This document shows, one piece after another, positions 29,246 to 38,467 of a stretch of DNA of 58,058 nt (positions are counted from its first letter, which is position 1; the number at the start of each line of letters is the position of its first letter). The notes under the pieces are model-generated. The model ran no database searches and was not told the origin of the DNA. It saw nothing but the letters and a program-made list of their open reading frames with translations. The position numbers and the translations under genes are program-made. The stretch covers positions 1 to 58,058 of the forward strand of contig DUQB01000167.1 in assembly GCA_012838035.1 (NCBI GenBank), written 5' to 3'. Source of the DNA: Bacillota bacterium. GTDB lineage: Bacteria; Bacillota; Limnochordia; DTU080.

Positions 29246-29285
29246 GCTTATCGGCCTCCCTACCGGATGAACATCATCCGGTTAT

Positions 29286-29939
29286 CTACTCACTCTCCAG
29301 GTTTGCGTCGATTCGGGCAAACACTCGTGCCGGCGCGCCGTCACTATTCCTCAATAGTAGAGGAGCGACAACAAGATAAGCCCTTTGCGCCGGCAGCAGA
29401 CGCGTTAGTCCGTATAACGCCTCCACTAAGACCACGCCTGATCCCAAGAGCGCTTGATGGCGCCTAGCCCATTCCGTAGCATGGATATTGGGAGTATCAA
29501 ATCCCAACAACCGCACGCCGGCCGCGATGACGGCGTTTACGGCGCTTGCGGAGAGGCCGGGCGGATGGGTATAGTAGTCGTCTCTTCCCCAGCGTTCGTC
29601 CCAACCGGTACATATCAGCAGTCGCCTGCACGGCAGCGCTGCGGCTAAATCGGCTGCCGTGATCTCCGCATTTTTACCTCGCTGTCTGACATCCGCTAAA
29701 TGCGCTGTGCCGATCAACGCATCCAGCGGTAGGCGATCCGTACCGATACCATCCGTTAGGAAATGCTTTGGTGCGTCCACGTGCGTACCAGTATGACTCC
29801 CCATACGCCACACGGAGGTCAAATATCCGTCCGGGTCGTAATCAGCCTGAGTTTGGACGGTGACATCGGGATCGCCCGGGTAGACGGGCATTCCCGCATA
29901 TATCGGGCGTGTCAGATCATACCAACCGGCAGCGGACAA
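29286..29939 (-). CDS. Cyclase family protein (kynurenine formamidase-like)
   Basis: A 217-residue metal-dependent hydrolase of the cyclase/KynB family. The motif HTGTHVDAPKHF (H49, H53, D55) holds the metal and catalytic residues, and the opening YDLTRPIYAGMPVYPGDP is characteristic. These enzymes hydrolyse cyclic or N-formyl amides and some esters. It starts with TTG at 29939 behind AGGGAGTGA and lies 40 nt upstream of the GNAT. It could be a tailoring or editing enzyme of the FkbH-ACP cluster, or an unrelated housekeeping hydrolase. No tryptophan-degradation genes are nearby. Confidence 0.88.
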   Translation of the reverse strand: MSAAGWYDLTRPIYAGMPVYPGDPDVTVQTQADYDPDGYLTSVWRMGSHTGTHVDAPKHFLTDGIGTDRLPLDALIGTAHLADVRQRGKNAEITAADLAAALPCRRLLICTGWDERWGRDDYYTHPPGLSASAVNAVIAAGVRLLGFDTPNIHATEWARRHQALLGSGVVLVEALYGLTRLLPAQRAYLVVAPLLLRNSDGAPARVFARIDANLESE

Positions 29940-29979
29940 CGTTTCTCACTCCCTTGGGACATTGGTTTCCGGCGACCGT

Positions 29980-32028
29980 TTAAATATGCACCTGCACCAC
30001 GTCGCGATCGACTGCATCAATGGCTCGCCGCAATGTGGTTTGCAAACTCGGTTTGTCATCGGCAACCCGGATCATCTGACGCAATAGGTCGATGACCTGA
30101 CGACAGAGCGCGACCATGTCGCCTGCTTGCAGGGGAGCGTCCTGTAACACAGCCGTCAGCTCCTCTCCATCCGCCCACATGGTCACAACCTTCGCCACAG
30201 GAGAAAACACTTGCACTTCGGAGCCCAGGTCCACCTCCGCTTGACGTTCCAAGCGATCTTTGAGCATATCCAGCTCGGCTATCCATGGTTGCGCAGATAG
30301 TGCAAAGCCCTCCGTAATGCCTCTATCGTAAACGATCGCGGCTGCTAGGCCGGCGATATGCGACTCGCTCAGTTGCGGGAGCATCTCGGAGTAAAGTAAC
30401 TCGGCAACCAACAACTCTTTAACATATAGAGCGCGCAATGCCGCCCCTTTGGTTGTCAACCGCTCATCCTTAATGAAACCTAACGCTGTTAATACCCGCT
30501 TTTTCTCCAGGTACTCGGCGAATAGTCGCTCTGCAGCTGCGCTGTGACCGGAGTCATCACTATTCAGCTCCTCCTGAAAAGCCGCTAAAGAACGGCGATA
30601 CAGCGTATACACTTCATCATCAGTATAACGCGCGCACAAATTAGCCGCCATATTATAAGAAATGCTTAGACGACTGTTTATGGGCTCCAGTTTAGCATCT
30701 TCCCAATCGGGCAACGGAGTGCGGGCCAGACTGGTGAAATCTACCAACGAAATAACCGTACCCTGACGGTCTGCGCCGCGTCGTCCGGCTCTCCCGGCCA
30801 TTTGAAAGTACTCCTGATAGGTGAGCGGACGATATCCGCCACCGTCCCACTTATGCAAAGTATCGAAGCAGACGCTGCGCACGGGCATATTCACACCGAC
30901 GGCGAAGGTTTCCGTAGCGTAAACTACACGTAGTACTTTACGTTCCAACAAAACCTCCACTATACGTTTCACCGCAGGGAGCAATCCGGCGTGATGGATG
31001 GCGATACCTTGTCGCCACTGCTCCTCCATCGCGTCAATCTCCGGTATCTGCGATCTGTTGAGGTGGAGCTCTTCCAAAGTGCGTTTTACGGCGATTCGTA
31101 CGATTTCTCGTTCTTTGCCGCTGAGGAAATTGCTCCGCCGTGCCAGCTCGGTCGCTTTCTGCTGACAAAGACGCCGGCTGAATACAAAGTATATGCAGGG
31201 AAACAGCCGATTGCTCGCCACGTAGCTGATCACGTCCAAGTGGCTGGTTCTCTCACGGTACCCGCGTACCCGCGGCGCATTCCACACCTCTGCGAAATCC
31301 AATGCGCCCGCTTTCGTGTCGAGGTCGTCGTGTCCCGGCATCACGGCGTTCACATATGAGCGCAACAATGACTCGCGAGGAACGGCCTGACAGACTTGGT
31401 TGAAGTACAGGTGCACCAAAGGTACCGCACGTTCGTGATGCTCTATTACGGCTGTCGGATCCTGATGTACGTATTCAATCCAAGCGCCGATCTGCTTTGC
31501 ATTGGGAATGGTGGCGGAGAGCCCCAGCAAGCGCATGCCCGGGGACATCAACATGATGGCTTCTTCCCATACCGCACCGCGTTCTTCATGGTCCAGATAG
31601 TGTATCTCGTCAAAAATGACCCAAGCGACATCCTTAAGTCCGGCCGCGCCTTGCAACAGCATGTTGCGGAAGATCTCGGTTGTCATCACGACTACCGGAG
31701 CATCCGGATTTATCGAAATATCGCCGGTCATGATACCGACGCGACCTTTACCGAAGCTCTGCTTAAAGTTCCGGTACTTCTGACTTACCAACGCCTTGAT
31801 CGGTCCGGTGTAAACAATCCGTTGCTCCTGCTGCAGACACATATCCACCAGATAATCGGCAATCAACGTTTTACCTGTTCCTGTGGGTGCGGCTACCAAT
31901 GTCGACGTGCCTTGACGTAATCGCATGATGGCTTGCGCCTGGAAATCATCTAATACCAACCCGCGGAACTTATATGGATACGGCGCGAGGGCATTGCGTT
32001 TCCGTCTGCCTCTGCCCTGCTTACCCAT
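29980..32028 (-). CDS. Ski2-like DEAD/DEAH-box RNA helicase
   Basis: A 682-residue superfamily 2 helicase. Motifs are intact: Walker A APTGTGKT, DEIH in motif II (IFDEIHYLDHEERGAVW), SATIPN in motif III and the motif VI QMAGRAGRRG. The C-terminal region from about residue 440 resembles the Ski2/Mtr4/cyanobacterial DEVH group. The basic N-terminus (RGRRKRN) may bind RNA. It probably unwinds structured RNA, supporting decay or ribosome biogenesis. ATG 32028 has AAGG nearby. It is the first gene of the run through the FkbH-ACP-BpsA genes, but its function is likely separate. Confidence 0.92.
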   Translation of the reverse strand: MGKQGRGRRKRNALAPYPYKFRGLVLDDFQAQAIMRLRQGTSTLVAAPTGTGKTLIADYLVDMCLQQEQRIVYTGPIKALVSQKYRNFKQSFGKGRVGIMTGDISINPDAPVVVMTTEIFRNMLLQGAAGLKDVAWVIFDEIHYLDHEERGAVWEEAIMLMSPGMRLLGLSATIPNAKQIGAWIEYVHQDPTAVIEHHERAVPLVHLYFNQVCQAVPRESLLRSYVNAVMPGHDDLDTKAGALDFAEVWNAPRVRGYRERTSHLDVISYVASNRLFPCIYFVFSRRLCQQKATELARRSNFLSGKEREIVRIAVKRTLEELHLNRSQIPEIDAMEEQWRQGIAIHHAGLLPAVKRIVEVLLERKVLRVVYATETFAVGVNMPVRSVCFDTLHKWDGGGYRPLTYQEYFQMAGRAGRRGADRQGTVISLVDFTSLARTPLPDWEDAKLEPINSRLSISYNMAANLCARYTDDEVYTLYRRSLAAFQEELNSDDSGHSAAAERLFAEYLEKKRVLTALGFIKDERLTTKGAALRALYVKELLVAELLYSEMLPQLSESHIAGLAAAIVYDRGITEGFALSAQPWIAELDMLKDRLERQAEVDLGSEVQVFSPVAKVVTMWADGEELTAVLQDAPLQAGDMVALCRQVIDLLRQMIRVADDKPSLQTTLRRAIDAVDRDVVQVHI

Positions 32029-32231
32029 TACCTTGCCCCTTTGATCTCATTACTCTTTACTCTAGTATGCCATGACTACCGCCTGTTAGCTACCTGCTGC
32101 ATCACAACACGCTCTATGGCCCATGACGGGCGGACGGAAGGGAGGTCCGGCATCCGGTTCCCTTCATTGCTGCTACGTTTCGTTTATGGGACCGTCTAAA
32201 CCTGCTGCTGCCGGAAATGTTGCCATCAGGC

Positions 32232-32260
32232 TTGACAAGGGAACACATGTGCTATATACT
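32232..32260 (+). promoter_or_regulatory. Consensus sigma-A promoter
   Basis: TTGACA (32232-32237), a 17-nt spacer and TATACT (32255-32260). It is the best promoter match in the window and faces the two small unknown genes at 32391 and 32932. The transcript would have about 120 nt of leader. Confidence 0.8.
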
Positions 32261-32390
32261 CGAATCAAACACTTGTTCTGTTTATACTCCGCCCCTTCAC
32301 CAGGCATTGCTCGAATGCAAACCATATGTATCAGATACTAAGATGCGCCAAATAAGGGTGTGCAGAGCCACCCGACTAAGGAGGATCTCC

Positions 32391-32768
32391 GTGAACTCCA
32401 CAACCGTGTTTCATCAAAGCCCCCAGCTCGATCCTCGCCCCGATCTCAATTGCGACTCCAACCTATGGCAATGCGTATTGCAAGTTGCTCTACAAGCAGA
32501 TCCTTACAAAGATACACCTAAGAGCATTTTCGGTTTATTGCATGGTTTGCGTTGCGGCGGCGCTACACTGGAGCTAAGCGAACAGGGCAAACTGCGTCTG
32601 AACTACGGTGCGCTCATTGATGGCGGTATCTGGTCTAATCGGGAGCTGCGCAGTATTTGGCTCCTCCCGGCGGCAACCGGTATCAAACAGGTTTTCCACC
32701 TGGTTGAACAGCAGCTTCCCGGCACATTTTCCCAGACGGCGTTACTCCCCACTGCAGTCGGCCTATAG
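32391..32768 (+). CDS. Hypothetical protein, function unknown
   Basis: A 125-residue protein starting with GTG at 32391, preceded by AAGGAGG at the best spacing; the frame is open further upstream to 32217, but the promoter at 32232-32260 and the ribosome site exclude that. Recognisable pieces are SNLWQCVLQVALQADPYKD, a GLLHGLRCGGATLE loop with one cysteine, and RELRSIWLLPAAT. It has no signal peptide or membrane helix and resembles no family I can name. It is followed by another small unknown gene on the same strand. Confidence 0.65.
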   Translation: MNSTTVFHQSPQLDPRPDLNCDSNLWQCVLQVALQADPYKDTPKSIFGLLHGLRCGGATLELSEQGKLRLNYGALIDGGIWSNRELRSIWLLPAATGIKQVFHLVEQQLPGTFSQTALLPTAVGL

Positions 32769-32931
32769 AGTCCTTTTGACGATGCCCACCAGGGAAAAGT
32801 AGGAGGTATTTCGCGGTTGCCCCTGCACATAAGCTGATTTTGTGGTAGCAGGATTGCAGTCCTCGCCGTAAGCTGTGTACTACGACTATTTGGTATACAG
32901 GTTGGTCAAGCGTCAGGCGAGGAGGATTACG

Positions 32932-33417
32932 TTGGCTGAGAAGACACGTAAGAAGTCATCCGCGCTGCGAAACAGGGTTAAAAACAGTGGTTTTGAAGAG
33001 AGATTAAGGGGTTGGCTCTCCGAAGGAGTACGCATCATCTCAGCGGAAGCTGGGCATTTAGTGCATTCCGGCACATCCGCCGCCGTACTGGATGGTTCCA
33101 ATGCATTTATAACGCAGACAGTAACCGCGGGTAAAGGCGCCCGCTTACAGTTTATGGCGCATCTACGCGGAGTAGCCGATCTGGCGAACAGTCCGATAGT
33201 CATCCGGCTACGGTGGGTGGATGCTACCGGCAGTTATTTGGGAACGGGGTTAGAGATATATATTCCACAAAGACAACTTACCACGCATGCTTGGACCACC
33301 TTATGGAACGTGACCAATGCGGCGCCTGCCGGAACCGCGGGGCTTAATGTGCGCCTGGATGCGCCTTATTCAGCCGGCGAAGCAGCCGTGGTGATCGATG
33401 ACCTGATCATCATCTAA
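32932..33417 (+). CDS. NTTRR-F1/carbohydrate-binding-module-like beta-sandwich protein
   Basis: A 161-residue protein starting with TTG at 32932, 6 nt after GAGGAGG. After a basic N-terminus (AEKTRKKSSALRNR) comes a single beta-sandwich module: VKNSGFEERLRGWLSEGV, the SGTSAAVLDG strand, LQFMAHLRGVAD, and a final VVIDDLIII. This order matches the Firmicute NTTRR-F1 domain and, more loosely, family 4/9 carbohydrate-binding modules. In other Firmicutes the module heads long repeat proteins of the spore or cell surface; here it stands alone and no secretion signal is seen. Function is uncertain; surface or spore localisation is inference. Confidence 0.65.
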   Translation: MAEKTRKKSSALRNRVKNSGFEERLRGWLSEGVRIISAEAGHLVHSGTSAAVLDGSNAFITQTVTAGKGARLQFMAHLRGVADLANSPIVIRLRWVDATGSYLGTGLEIYIPQRQLTTHAWTTLWNVTNAAPAGTAGLNVRLDAPYSAGEAAVVIDDLIII

Positions 33418-33440
33418 TCTCGGTACTACTTATTGAGGCC

Positions 33441-34775
33441 TTACAACCGTTTACGCACGCTCAAGCGATAGGAAGTAAGCCGTTGCCGGGCATGCAGCGC
33501 CTCAATGCTCATATTTCTCTCCTGTTCCCGCCGGGCAGGTTTATAAATACTCAGTGCGCCTAATGATCTGAGTAGTGTGACTGAAACGAAAGCCGCGACC
33601 AGACCCCATCGGTCCAAAATAAAGGTGCCGCTTGAGGGTGCGAGAAAAGCCCCCATCTGCGATACTACATTAAACAAGGACACGAGTACGGAACGCTGTG
33701 CAGGCGATCCCAGGTTAATAAGACCATTAAAAGTACTAATGGCATAACCGCCGAAGGCCAAGCCGCCCATACCTTGCATCACCACGAGAAACGGCATGCG
33801 CGGTATCAATAAGTACGCGCTCATCTGTACAGTGAGGATCGTCATGGAAATGAGCGCTACGATATGATTACCGATGCGGTCGCTCAACCGTCCCCAATAG
33901 CGTGACGATATTACTTGGCAGATCAGGAAGGTCGCGGTCAGCAGTCCGATCGCGCTTTTGGAGTAATGGAGGTATTCAACGAAGTAGATGTTGATTATCG
34001 GCGTAGCCATGTGGTATCCAATATTGAATAAGAAAACAGGTAATGCCAAACCCCAAAAGGCGGCCTTGACGTCACTCTGCAACACTTGACGCAGGCGCAA
34101 CTGCGTTGCAGGGACCTTCTCGCCGCCTTGTTCAACCATAGGTGATGCGGGTAGCCGCAACTTGGCAATGAATGATGATGCAATAAAACCGACGATCGCC
34201 GCCGCAGAGAACATCAACATGTAGTTCAAAGGATATGGCAGAAGGTCCAAACCTCGTCCGGTTAGTATGGTAGCAATAACGCCGGCGCTGCCTGTGAACA
34301 CCAGACGGGTACCGAAAACCGCACCTCGGTGTTGCTGGGGAAATACCTCACTCACCATCGCAGTCCACCAGGTAGATGCCAGAGCGGCTGCCGTGGCTGC
34401 CAGCGAGTAGGTTGCCGTTACCCACCAAACGCGTATGCTCATGGGCAGTAGCGGCGCGAGCGCCATCAAAACGACGAACACCCGATGCAGCGCCGATACC
34501 ACCATTGTCGGCCGTTGTGGGTGACGGCGAACTATATAGCGGCTACCCGCCAGAATGGTCAAGGCGGTTACCAGAAAAGGTAAGGAAATAAGCAGACCTA
34601 CTTGACTGTTGGATGCGCCTAAATCCAGAGCATAAACAACGACAAAACCGGCAACGGCCTGAACTGAAGCAACGGCCAGACAACCCTCAATCGTACAATA
34701 CCGGTAGTTCCAATGCTGGTCTTCGGTCTCCAAGGGTACTGCCGGCCACCGATGAATATCGTTTCGCACCCGCAC
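33441..34775 (-). CDS. MFS transporter
   Basis: About 444 residues with twelve predicted helices. Motif-A-like RYWGRLSDRIGNH lies in the loop 8-9 region, and VFPQQHRGAVFGTR is conserved in a subgroup of MFS proteins found in Firmicutes. There is a C-terminal basic tail. GTG at 34775 is preceded by GGAGG 6 nt upstream; the ATG at 34790 overlaps that site. It lies after the fabI-nagB terminator, so it has its own transcript. The substrate is unknown. Confidence 0.87.
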   Translation of the reverse strand: MRVRNDIHRWPAVPLETEDQHWNYRYCTIEGCLAVASVQAVAGFVVVYALDLGASNSQVGLLISLPFLVTALTILAGSRYIVRRHPQRPTMVVSALHRVFVVLMALAPLLPMSIRVWWVTATYSLAATAAALASTWWTAMVSEVFPQQHRGAVFGTRLVFTGSAGVIATILTGRGLDLLPYPLNYMLMFSAAAIVGFIASSFIAKLRLPASPMVEQGGEKVPATQLRLRQVLQSDVKAAFWGLALPVFLFNIGYHMATPIINIYFVEYLHYSKSAIGLLTATFLICQVISSRYWGRLSDRIGNHIVALISMTILTVQMSAYLLIPRMPFLVVMQGMGGLAFGGYAISTFNGLINLGSPAQRSVLVSLFNVVSQMGAFLAPSSGTFILDRWGLVAAFVSVTLLRSLGALSIYKPARREQERNMSIEALHARQRLTSYRLSVRKRL

Positions 34776-34897
34776 GGCCTGCCTCCACATGAGCTTCTTC
34801 AGAACACATCATGCGAACAATATAGCAGACAGTACGACTGGTGTCCACGAGCTGACGGCTACGAAAACCGACAGGTGTACCCCACTGAGACACAGAG

Positions 34898-34932
34898 AAA
34901 AAGGGGCGCATCACGGAAGGCCGACGCACCCC
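34898..34932 (-). terminator. Terminator of the fabI-nagB operon
   Basis: On the minus strand GGGGTGCGTC (34923-34932) pairs with GATGCGCCCC (34903-34912) with G-T wobbles, followed by TTTTT. Confidence 0.88.
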
Positions 34933-34965
34933 AGGTTGAACTACTGAAGCGGCAAAACCGCAAAG

Positions 34966-35736
34966 TTATTTTATGCAATCAAGTAATGCGGCGGCTGCCG
35001 GATCTAAAATGACGGTCACATTGTTATGCGTCTGCAATACTGAAGCAGGCACCTGTGGTGTCACTTCCCCTTCTAAAGCGGCTTTTATCGCCTGTTCCTT
35101 CTGCTCACCGGAAGCCAGCAGCATGATCTCCCGCGCCGCCATGATGTCGGCCACGCCCATGGTGACGGCTTGACGCGGCACCTGCTCCTTGCTCGTAAAG
35201 AAGCGTGAATTGGCCTCTATGGTTGATTCAGCCAACTGCACCACGTGGGTGCGGCTGGAGAACGGGGTACCCGGCTCGTTAAAACCAATATGACCGTTGC
35301 CGCCTAAACCTAACACCTGTAGGTCCACCGGACCGTATGTAGCCAAAAGCTGCGCATAGTTCTCCGCTTCTTTGCTCAAATCGGTGTTTGTGCCTGAAGG
35401 TATGTGGATGTTTTCCGGCTTAACGTTCACATGCCGAAAGAGATTCTCCTCCATGAAGTAACGATACGATTGAGGATGCTCGGGTGGAAGGCCGACATAT
35501 TCATCCAAATTGAACGTACGCACCTGCGAGAAATCAATGCGTCCCGATTTATAACGTGCAATCAGCTCTTTATACAGACCGATAGGCGAACTACCGGTAG
35601 CTAATCCCAATACGGCCGCAGGTTTGGCCTGCAACACACGACATACGCAGTCCGCCGCGAACTGCGCGTATTCTTGGCTATCATCGATGACAGCCACACG
35701 TAGGCTAGGGTTTACCTGCCATTGCTTGATCACCAT
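34966..35736 (-). CDS. nagB: Glucosamine-6-phosphate deaminase
   Basis: A 256-residue enzyme converting glucosamine 6-phosphate to fructose 6-phosphate and ammonia. Family signatures are LGLATGSSPIGLYKEL, the active-site FNLDEYVGL (catalytic Asp) and LGLGGNGHIGFNEPG. ATG 35736 has GGAGG 6 nt upstream; the first ATG of the frame at 35751 lies before that site. It sits 29 nt after fabI, before a terminator. No nagA is in the window, but the GH20-like enzyme and the acetylesterase fit amino-sugar use. Confidence 0.96.
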   Translation of the reverse strand: MVIKQWQVNPSLRVAVIDDSQEYAQFAADCVCRVLQAKPAAVLGLATGSSPIGLYKELIARYKSGRIDFSQVRTFNLDEYVGLPPEHPQSYRYFMEENLFRHVNVKPENIHIPSGTNTDLSKEAENYAQLLATYGPVDLQVLGLGGNGHIGFNEPGTPFSSRTHVVQLAESTIEANSRFFTSKEQVPRQAVTMGVADIMAAREIMLLASGEQKEQAIKAALEGEVTPQVPASVLQTHNNVTVILDPAAAALLDCIK

Positions 35737-35765
35737 AATCAACCTCCGCATCCCAATTCGAGGAT

Positions 35766-36533
35766 TTACATCCCCATAATGTTGTAGCCACAGTCTACAT
35801 GCAACACTTCACCGGTAATCGCGGAAGACATGTCGGATAACATGAATATAGCGGCATTACTCAACTCCGACATCTCCACATTGCGGCGTAGCGGAGCACG
35901 TTCCGCGGCCAACTTCCGCATTTGGAGAAAACCGGACACGCCTCGAGCCGCCAAGGTGTTCATTGCACCTGCGGAGATAGCATTAACCCGAATACCGGAT
36001 GGACCTAAGTCGGACGCCAGATAACGCATGCCGGCTTCCAGGGAGGCCTTTGCTACACCCATCAAGTTGTAACCTGGAATGACTTTCTCTGCGCCGAAAT
36101 AGGTCAGAGCCAAAATGCTCCCGCCGTCTTTCATCAGCGGCGTCGCGCTACGAGCCAAGTGTACCAGCGAATAAGCGCTGATATCATGCGCAATGCCGAA
36201 ACCTTCCCGCGACGTGTTCACGAAGGTATTCTCCAAGTCAGCGGCAGGCGCATAAGCCACACTGTGCAAAAGAAAGTCCAGCTTGCCGTGTTCACGCTCG
36301 ATTTCCGCCATCACCGCAGCGATGTCTTCATCTTTGGTCACATCACACGGGAGCACTAAAGAACCGGGGAGAGTATCGGTCAATTCCCGTACGTTTTTTT
36401 CCATACGTTCTTGGTATGTGAATACCAACTGAGCGCCGGCGGCCGCTGCCGCTTGCGCTATGCCCCAGGCAATACTCCGCTTATTTGCCACACCTACGAT
36501 CAGGCCGATCTTGTTCTCAAGCAATTTCGTCAT
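35766..36533 (-). CDS. fabI: Enoyl-[acyl-carrier-protein] reductase [NADH]
   Basis: A 255-residue SDR-fold enzyme catalysing the last reduction of fatty-acid elongation. The FabI form of the cofactor motif, GLIVGVANKRSIAWGIA, and the active-site stretch ALTYFGAEKVIPGYNLMGVAK with catalytic Tyr and Lys are intact. ATG 36533 follows AGAGGTG; the frame reaches back to 36572 without a ribosome site. A perfect TATAAT at 36636-36641 on the minus strand may be its -10 element, with a weak -35. It is transcribed with nagB. This is a triclosan-type target enzyme; no other fab genes are close. Confidence 0.96.
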   Translation of the reverse strand: MTKLLENKIGLIVGVANKRSIAWGIAQAAAAAGAQLVFTYQERMEKNVRELTDTLPGSLVLPCDVTKDEDIAAVMAEIEREHGKLDFLLHSVAYAPAADLENTFVNTSREGFGIAHDISAYSLVHLARSATPLMKDGGSILALTYFGAEKVIPGYNLMGVAKASLEAGMRYLASDLGPSGIRVNAISAGAMNTLAARGVSGFLQMRKLAAERAPLRRNVEMSELSNAAIFMLSDMSSAITGEVLHVDCGYNIMGM

Positions 36534-36635
36534 TAACACACCTCTAAACCCTGTTAAGTCTGCCAGGCGCATGTTCTGCGTTAAATGCGCGAGCGCTTAC
36601 GCAAATGCCGCACTGGTTCGGGTACCTCGACACCT

Positions 36636-36641
36636 ATTATA
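36636..36641 (-). promoter_or_regulatory. Possible -10 element of the fabI-nagB operon
   Basis: TATAAT in the correct orientation about 100 nt upstream of fabI. The -35 region at 16-18 nt distance is poor, so a second factor or a different start is possible. Confidence 0.45.
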
Positions 36642-36768
36642 CTGTATTCTGAGCGACAACACACAGGTTGCGTTATTTACGCTGCTTCTGATAGGATTTC
36701 GTAGACAGTATCAAGCAATGACCACAGAATTGCTTTGGCTAAAGATAGCTATGTGAGGGGCGTATTGC

Positions 36769-37653
36769 TTGTCATATTTCTTCATCGTCAATCCCGTATC
36801 TGGGCGTGGTAAGACCGCCCGAGCTTGGGAGCAGCTGAAAGTCATGCTGAAGGCGGAAAATGTACCGTTCTCCTATGCCCTGACGCAGGCGCCCGGTCAT
36901 GCCGCGGAGTTGGCAAAAGAAGCAGTGGAGAAAGGGTTTACCTCATGCATCGGCGTCGGCGGCGATGGTACGCTGCATGAGATGTTGCCGGCATTAGTTG
37001 GTACGCAAACGGCATTAGGCTGCATCCCGACCGGCACCGGTAACGACTTCGCACGCGCATTGGGGATTCCTAAAGAAATGCCGGCTCAACTCAGCTGGCT
37101 TAAAGAGGCATCTCGCGTTCAGATCGATGTGCCCTATCTGAATGACACACCTTATCTAAATGTCGCAGGCATTGGATTCGATGCCGTTGTTGCCGAGACG
37201 GTGAACCGACGTTTTCGCTCGCTCCGCGGACTACTCCCTTACTTATTGGGAGTATTTACCACCCTCATCAGCTATAAAAACACGCCTGTAACCATCCACC
37301 TTGATGGTCGGCCTCCCATGCAGCAGAAAGTGTTCCTTATCGCCGTAGGGAACATGCAATACTATGGCGGCGGCTTTCGCATCTGTCCACAAGCCGTGCC
37401 CAATGACGGCCTGCTGGATTTTTGCATCGCAGGTGACATATCCAAAACCGGGACGCTTAGTATGCTGCCGAAAACGTTGAAAGGCGAGCATTTAGCTCAT
37501 CCGCAATGCCGGTATCTCCAAGCCAAAGAAGCATTCATCGACGGACCGCCTTTACCGATGCAAGCCGATGGTCAGAACATCGGCTCCCTTCCGGCCGTTT
37601 TCAGGGTAGCGCCCGGCGCGTTGTGGATACTCACTCCGCATGGATCTTTATAA
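36769..37653 (+). CDS. Diacylglycerol/lipid kinase (YegS/DgkB family)
   Basis: A 294-residue lipid kinase. The nucleotide-binding GVGGDGTLHE and IPTGTGNDFAR motifs are intact, and the C-terminal half has the family beta-sandwich ending in PLPMQADGQNIG. These enzymes phosphorylate diacylglycerol or related lipids at the inner membrane face, feeding phospholipid or lipoteichoic acid recycling. The start is TTG at 36769 with GAGGGG 8 nt upstream. It is divergent from fabI and 108 nt before the YczE-like gene on the same strand. Confidence 0.94.
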   Translation: MSYFFIVNPVSGRGKTARAWEQLKVMLKAENVPFSYALTQAPGHAAELAKEAVEKGFTSCIGVGGDGTLHEMLPALVGTQTALGCIPTGTGNDFARALGIPKEMPAQLSWLKEASRVQIDVPYLNDTPYLNVAGIGFDAVVAETVNRRFRSLRGLLPYLLGVFTTLISYKNTPVTIHLDGRPPMQQKVFLIAVGNMQYYGGGFRICPQAVPNDGLLDFCIAGDISKTGTLSMLPKTLKGEHLAHPQCRYLQAKEAFIDGPPLPMQADGQNIGSLPAVFRVAPGALWILTPHGSL

Positions 37654-37761
37654 CGCCTGTCGACCGCCTAAGTGTGCTATACTGTAAGCCATATGCGGCG
37701 GTTGCCAGGTCCTTAATGTCGCCTCGCAGATACAACCGCACCAGTGAAAGAAGGCTGCCAT

Positions 37762-38421
37762 TTGTCTCTTCCGCCCAATTCAGATGTTACGGCGACTCGC
37801 TTGCAAGCTCCACCTTTTGCAGCCGCCTCCATTAAAGCGGTGATCTGTTTTCTGGGGCTGAATGTTTTGGCACTGGGATTAGCCATATGCGTCAGCACCC
37901 CATGGGGTACGCAACCATGGGATGTATTTCATTTAGGCATCACACTGCATACCGGGCTCACCCTAGGAAGAGTCTCTCAGATCATGGGTGGTTTGGTCGT
38001 CTTAATCACCCTACTCTTGCGCGGCAAAGGGATTACGATCGTCACCCTTGCAAACATCTTGTACATCGGGTTTTTGCTGGATAAGCTCCTGCCGTTCATA
38101 CCCCATGTGCGGGGGCTGACCGGTCTATTCTACCTGGAACTCGGCGTGATCATCACCAGTATCGGTACGGCTATGTATCTCGCCCCAAACTGGGGGGCGG
38201 GTCCGCGCGACTCTCTCATGCTCGTATTGTCCCAACGCCTACGCGCTCCTATCGGCGCCATGCGCGTAGCGATAGATATCAGCGTCGTTGTTATGGGCTG
38301 GTTACTTGGAGGACCGGTTGGTATAGGCACTTTGTTGGCAGCCGTCACTACGGGGCCATGGACCCAGTATTTTCTTCGCCTCATCACAAACATGCAACAG
38401 CGTTTGCTGGGTAAGCAATGA
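37762..38421 (+). CDS. YczE/YyaS/YitT family integral membrane protein
   Basis: A 219-residue membrane protein with five or six hydrophobic helices and the family's duplicated glycine/tryptophan motif: CVSTPWGTQPWDVFHLGI in the first half and LAPNWGAGPRDSLML in the second. The role of YczE-like proteins is poorly known; Bacillus YczE has been linked to lipopeptide production. TTG at 37762 is preceded by AAGAAGG with 7-nt spacing; a GTG at 37744 opens the frame earlier but overlaps nothing useful. It follows the lipid kinase and converges with the SDR gene. Confidence 0.85.
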   Translation: MSLPPNSDVTATRLQAPPFAAASIKAVICFLGLNVLALGLAICVSTPWGTQPWDVFHLGITLHTGLTLGRVSQIMGGLVVLITLLLRGKGITIVTLANILYIGFLLDKLLPFIPHVRGLTGLFYLELGVIITSIGTAMYLAPNWGAGPRDSLMLVLSQRLRAPIGAMRVAIDISVVVMGWLLGGPVGIGTLLAAVTTGPWTQYFLRLITNMQQRLLGKQ

Positions 38422-38467
38422 TGCAAGGAAGCATCTATACACAGTCCCCGCATGCGCAAGCGCCGAC

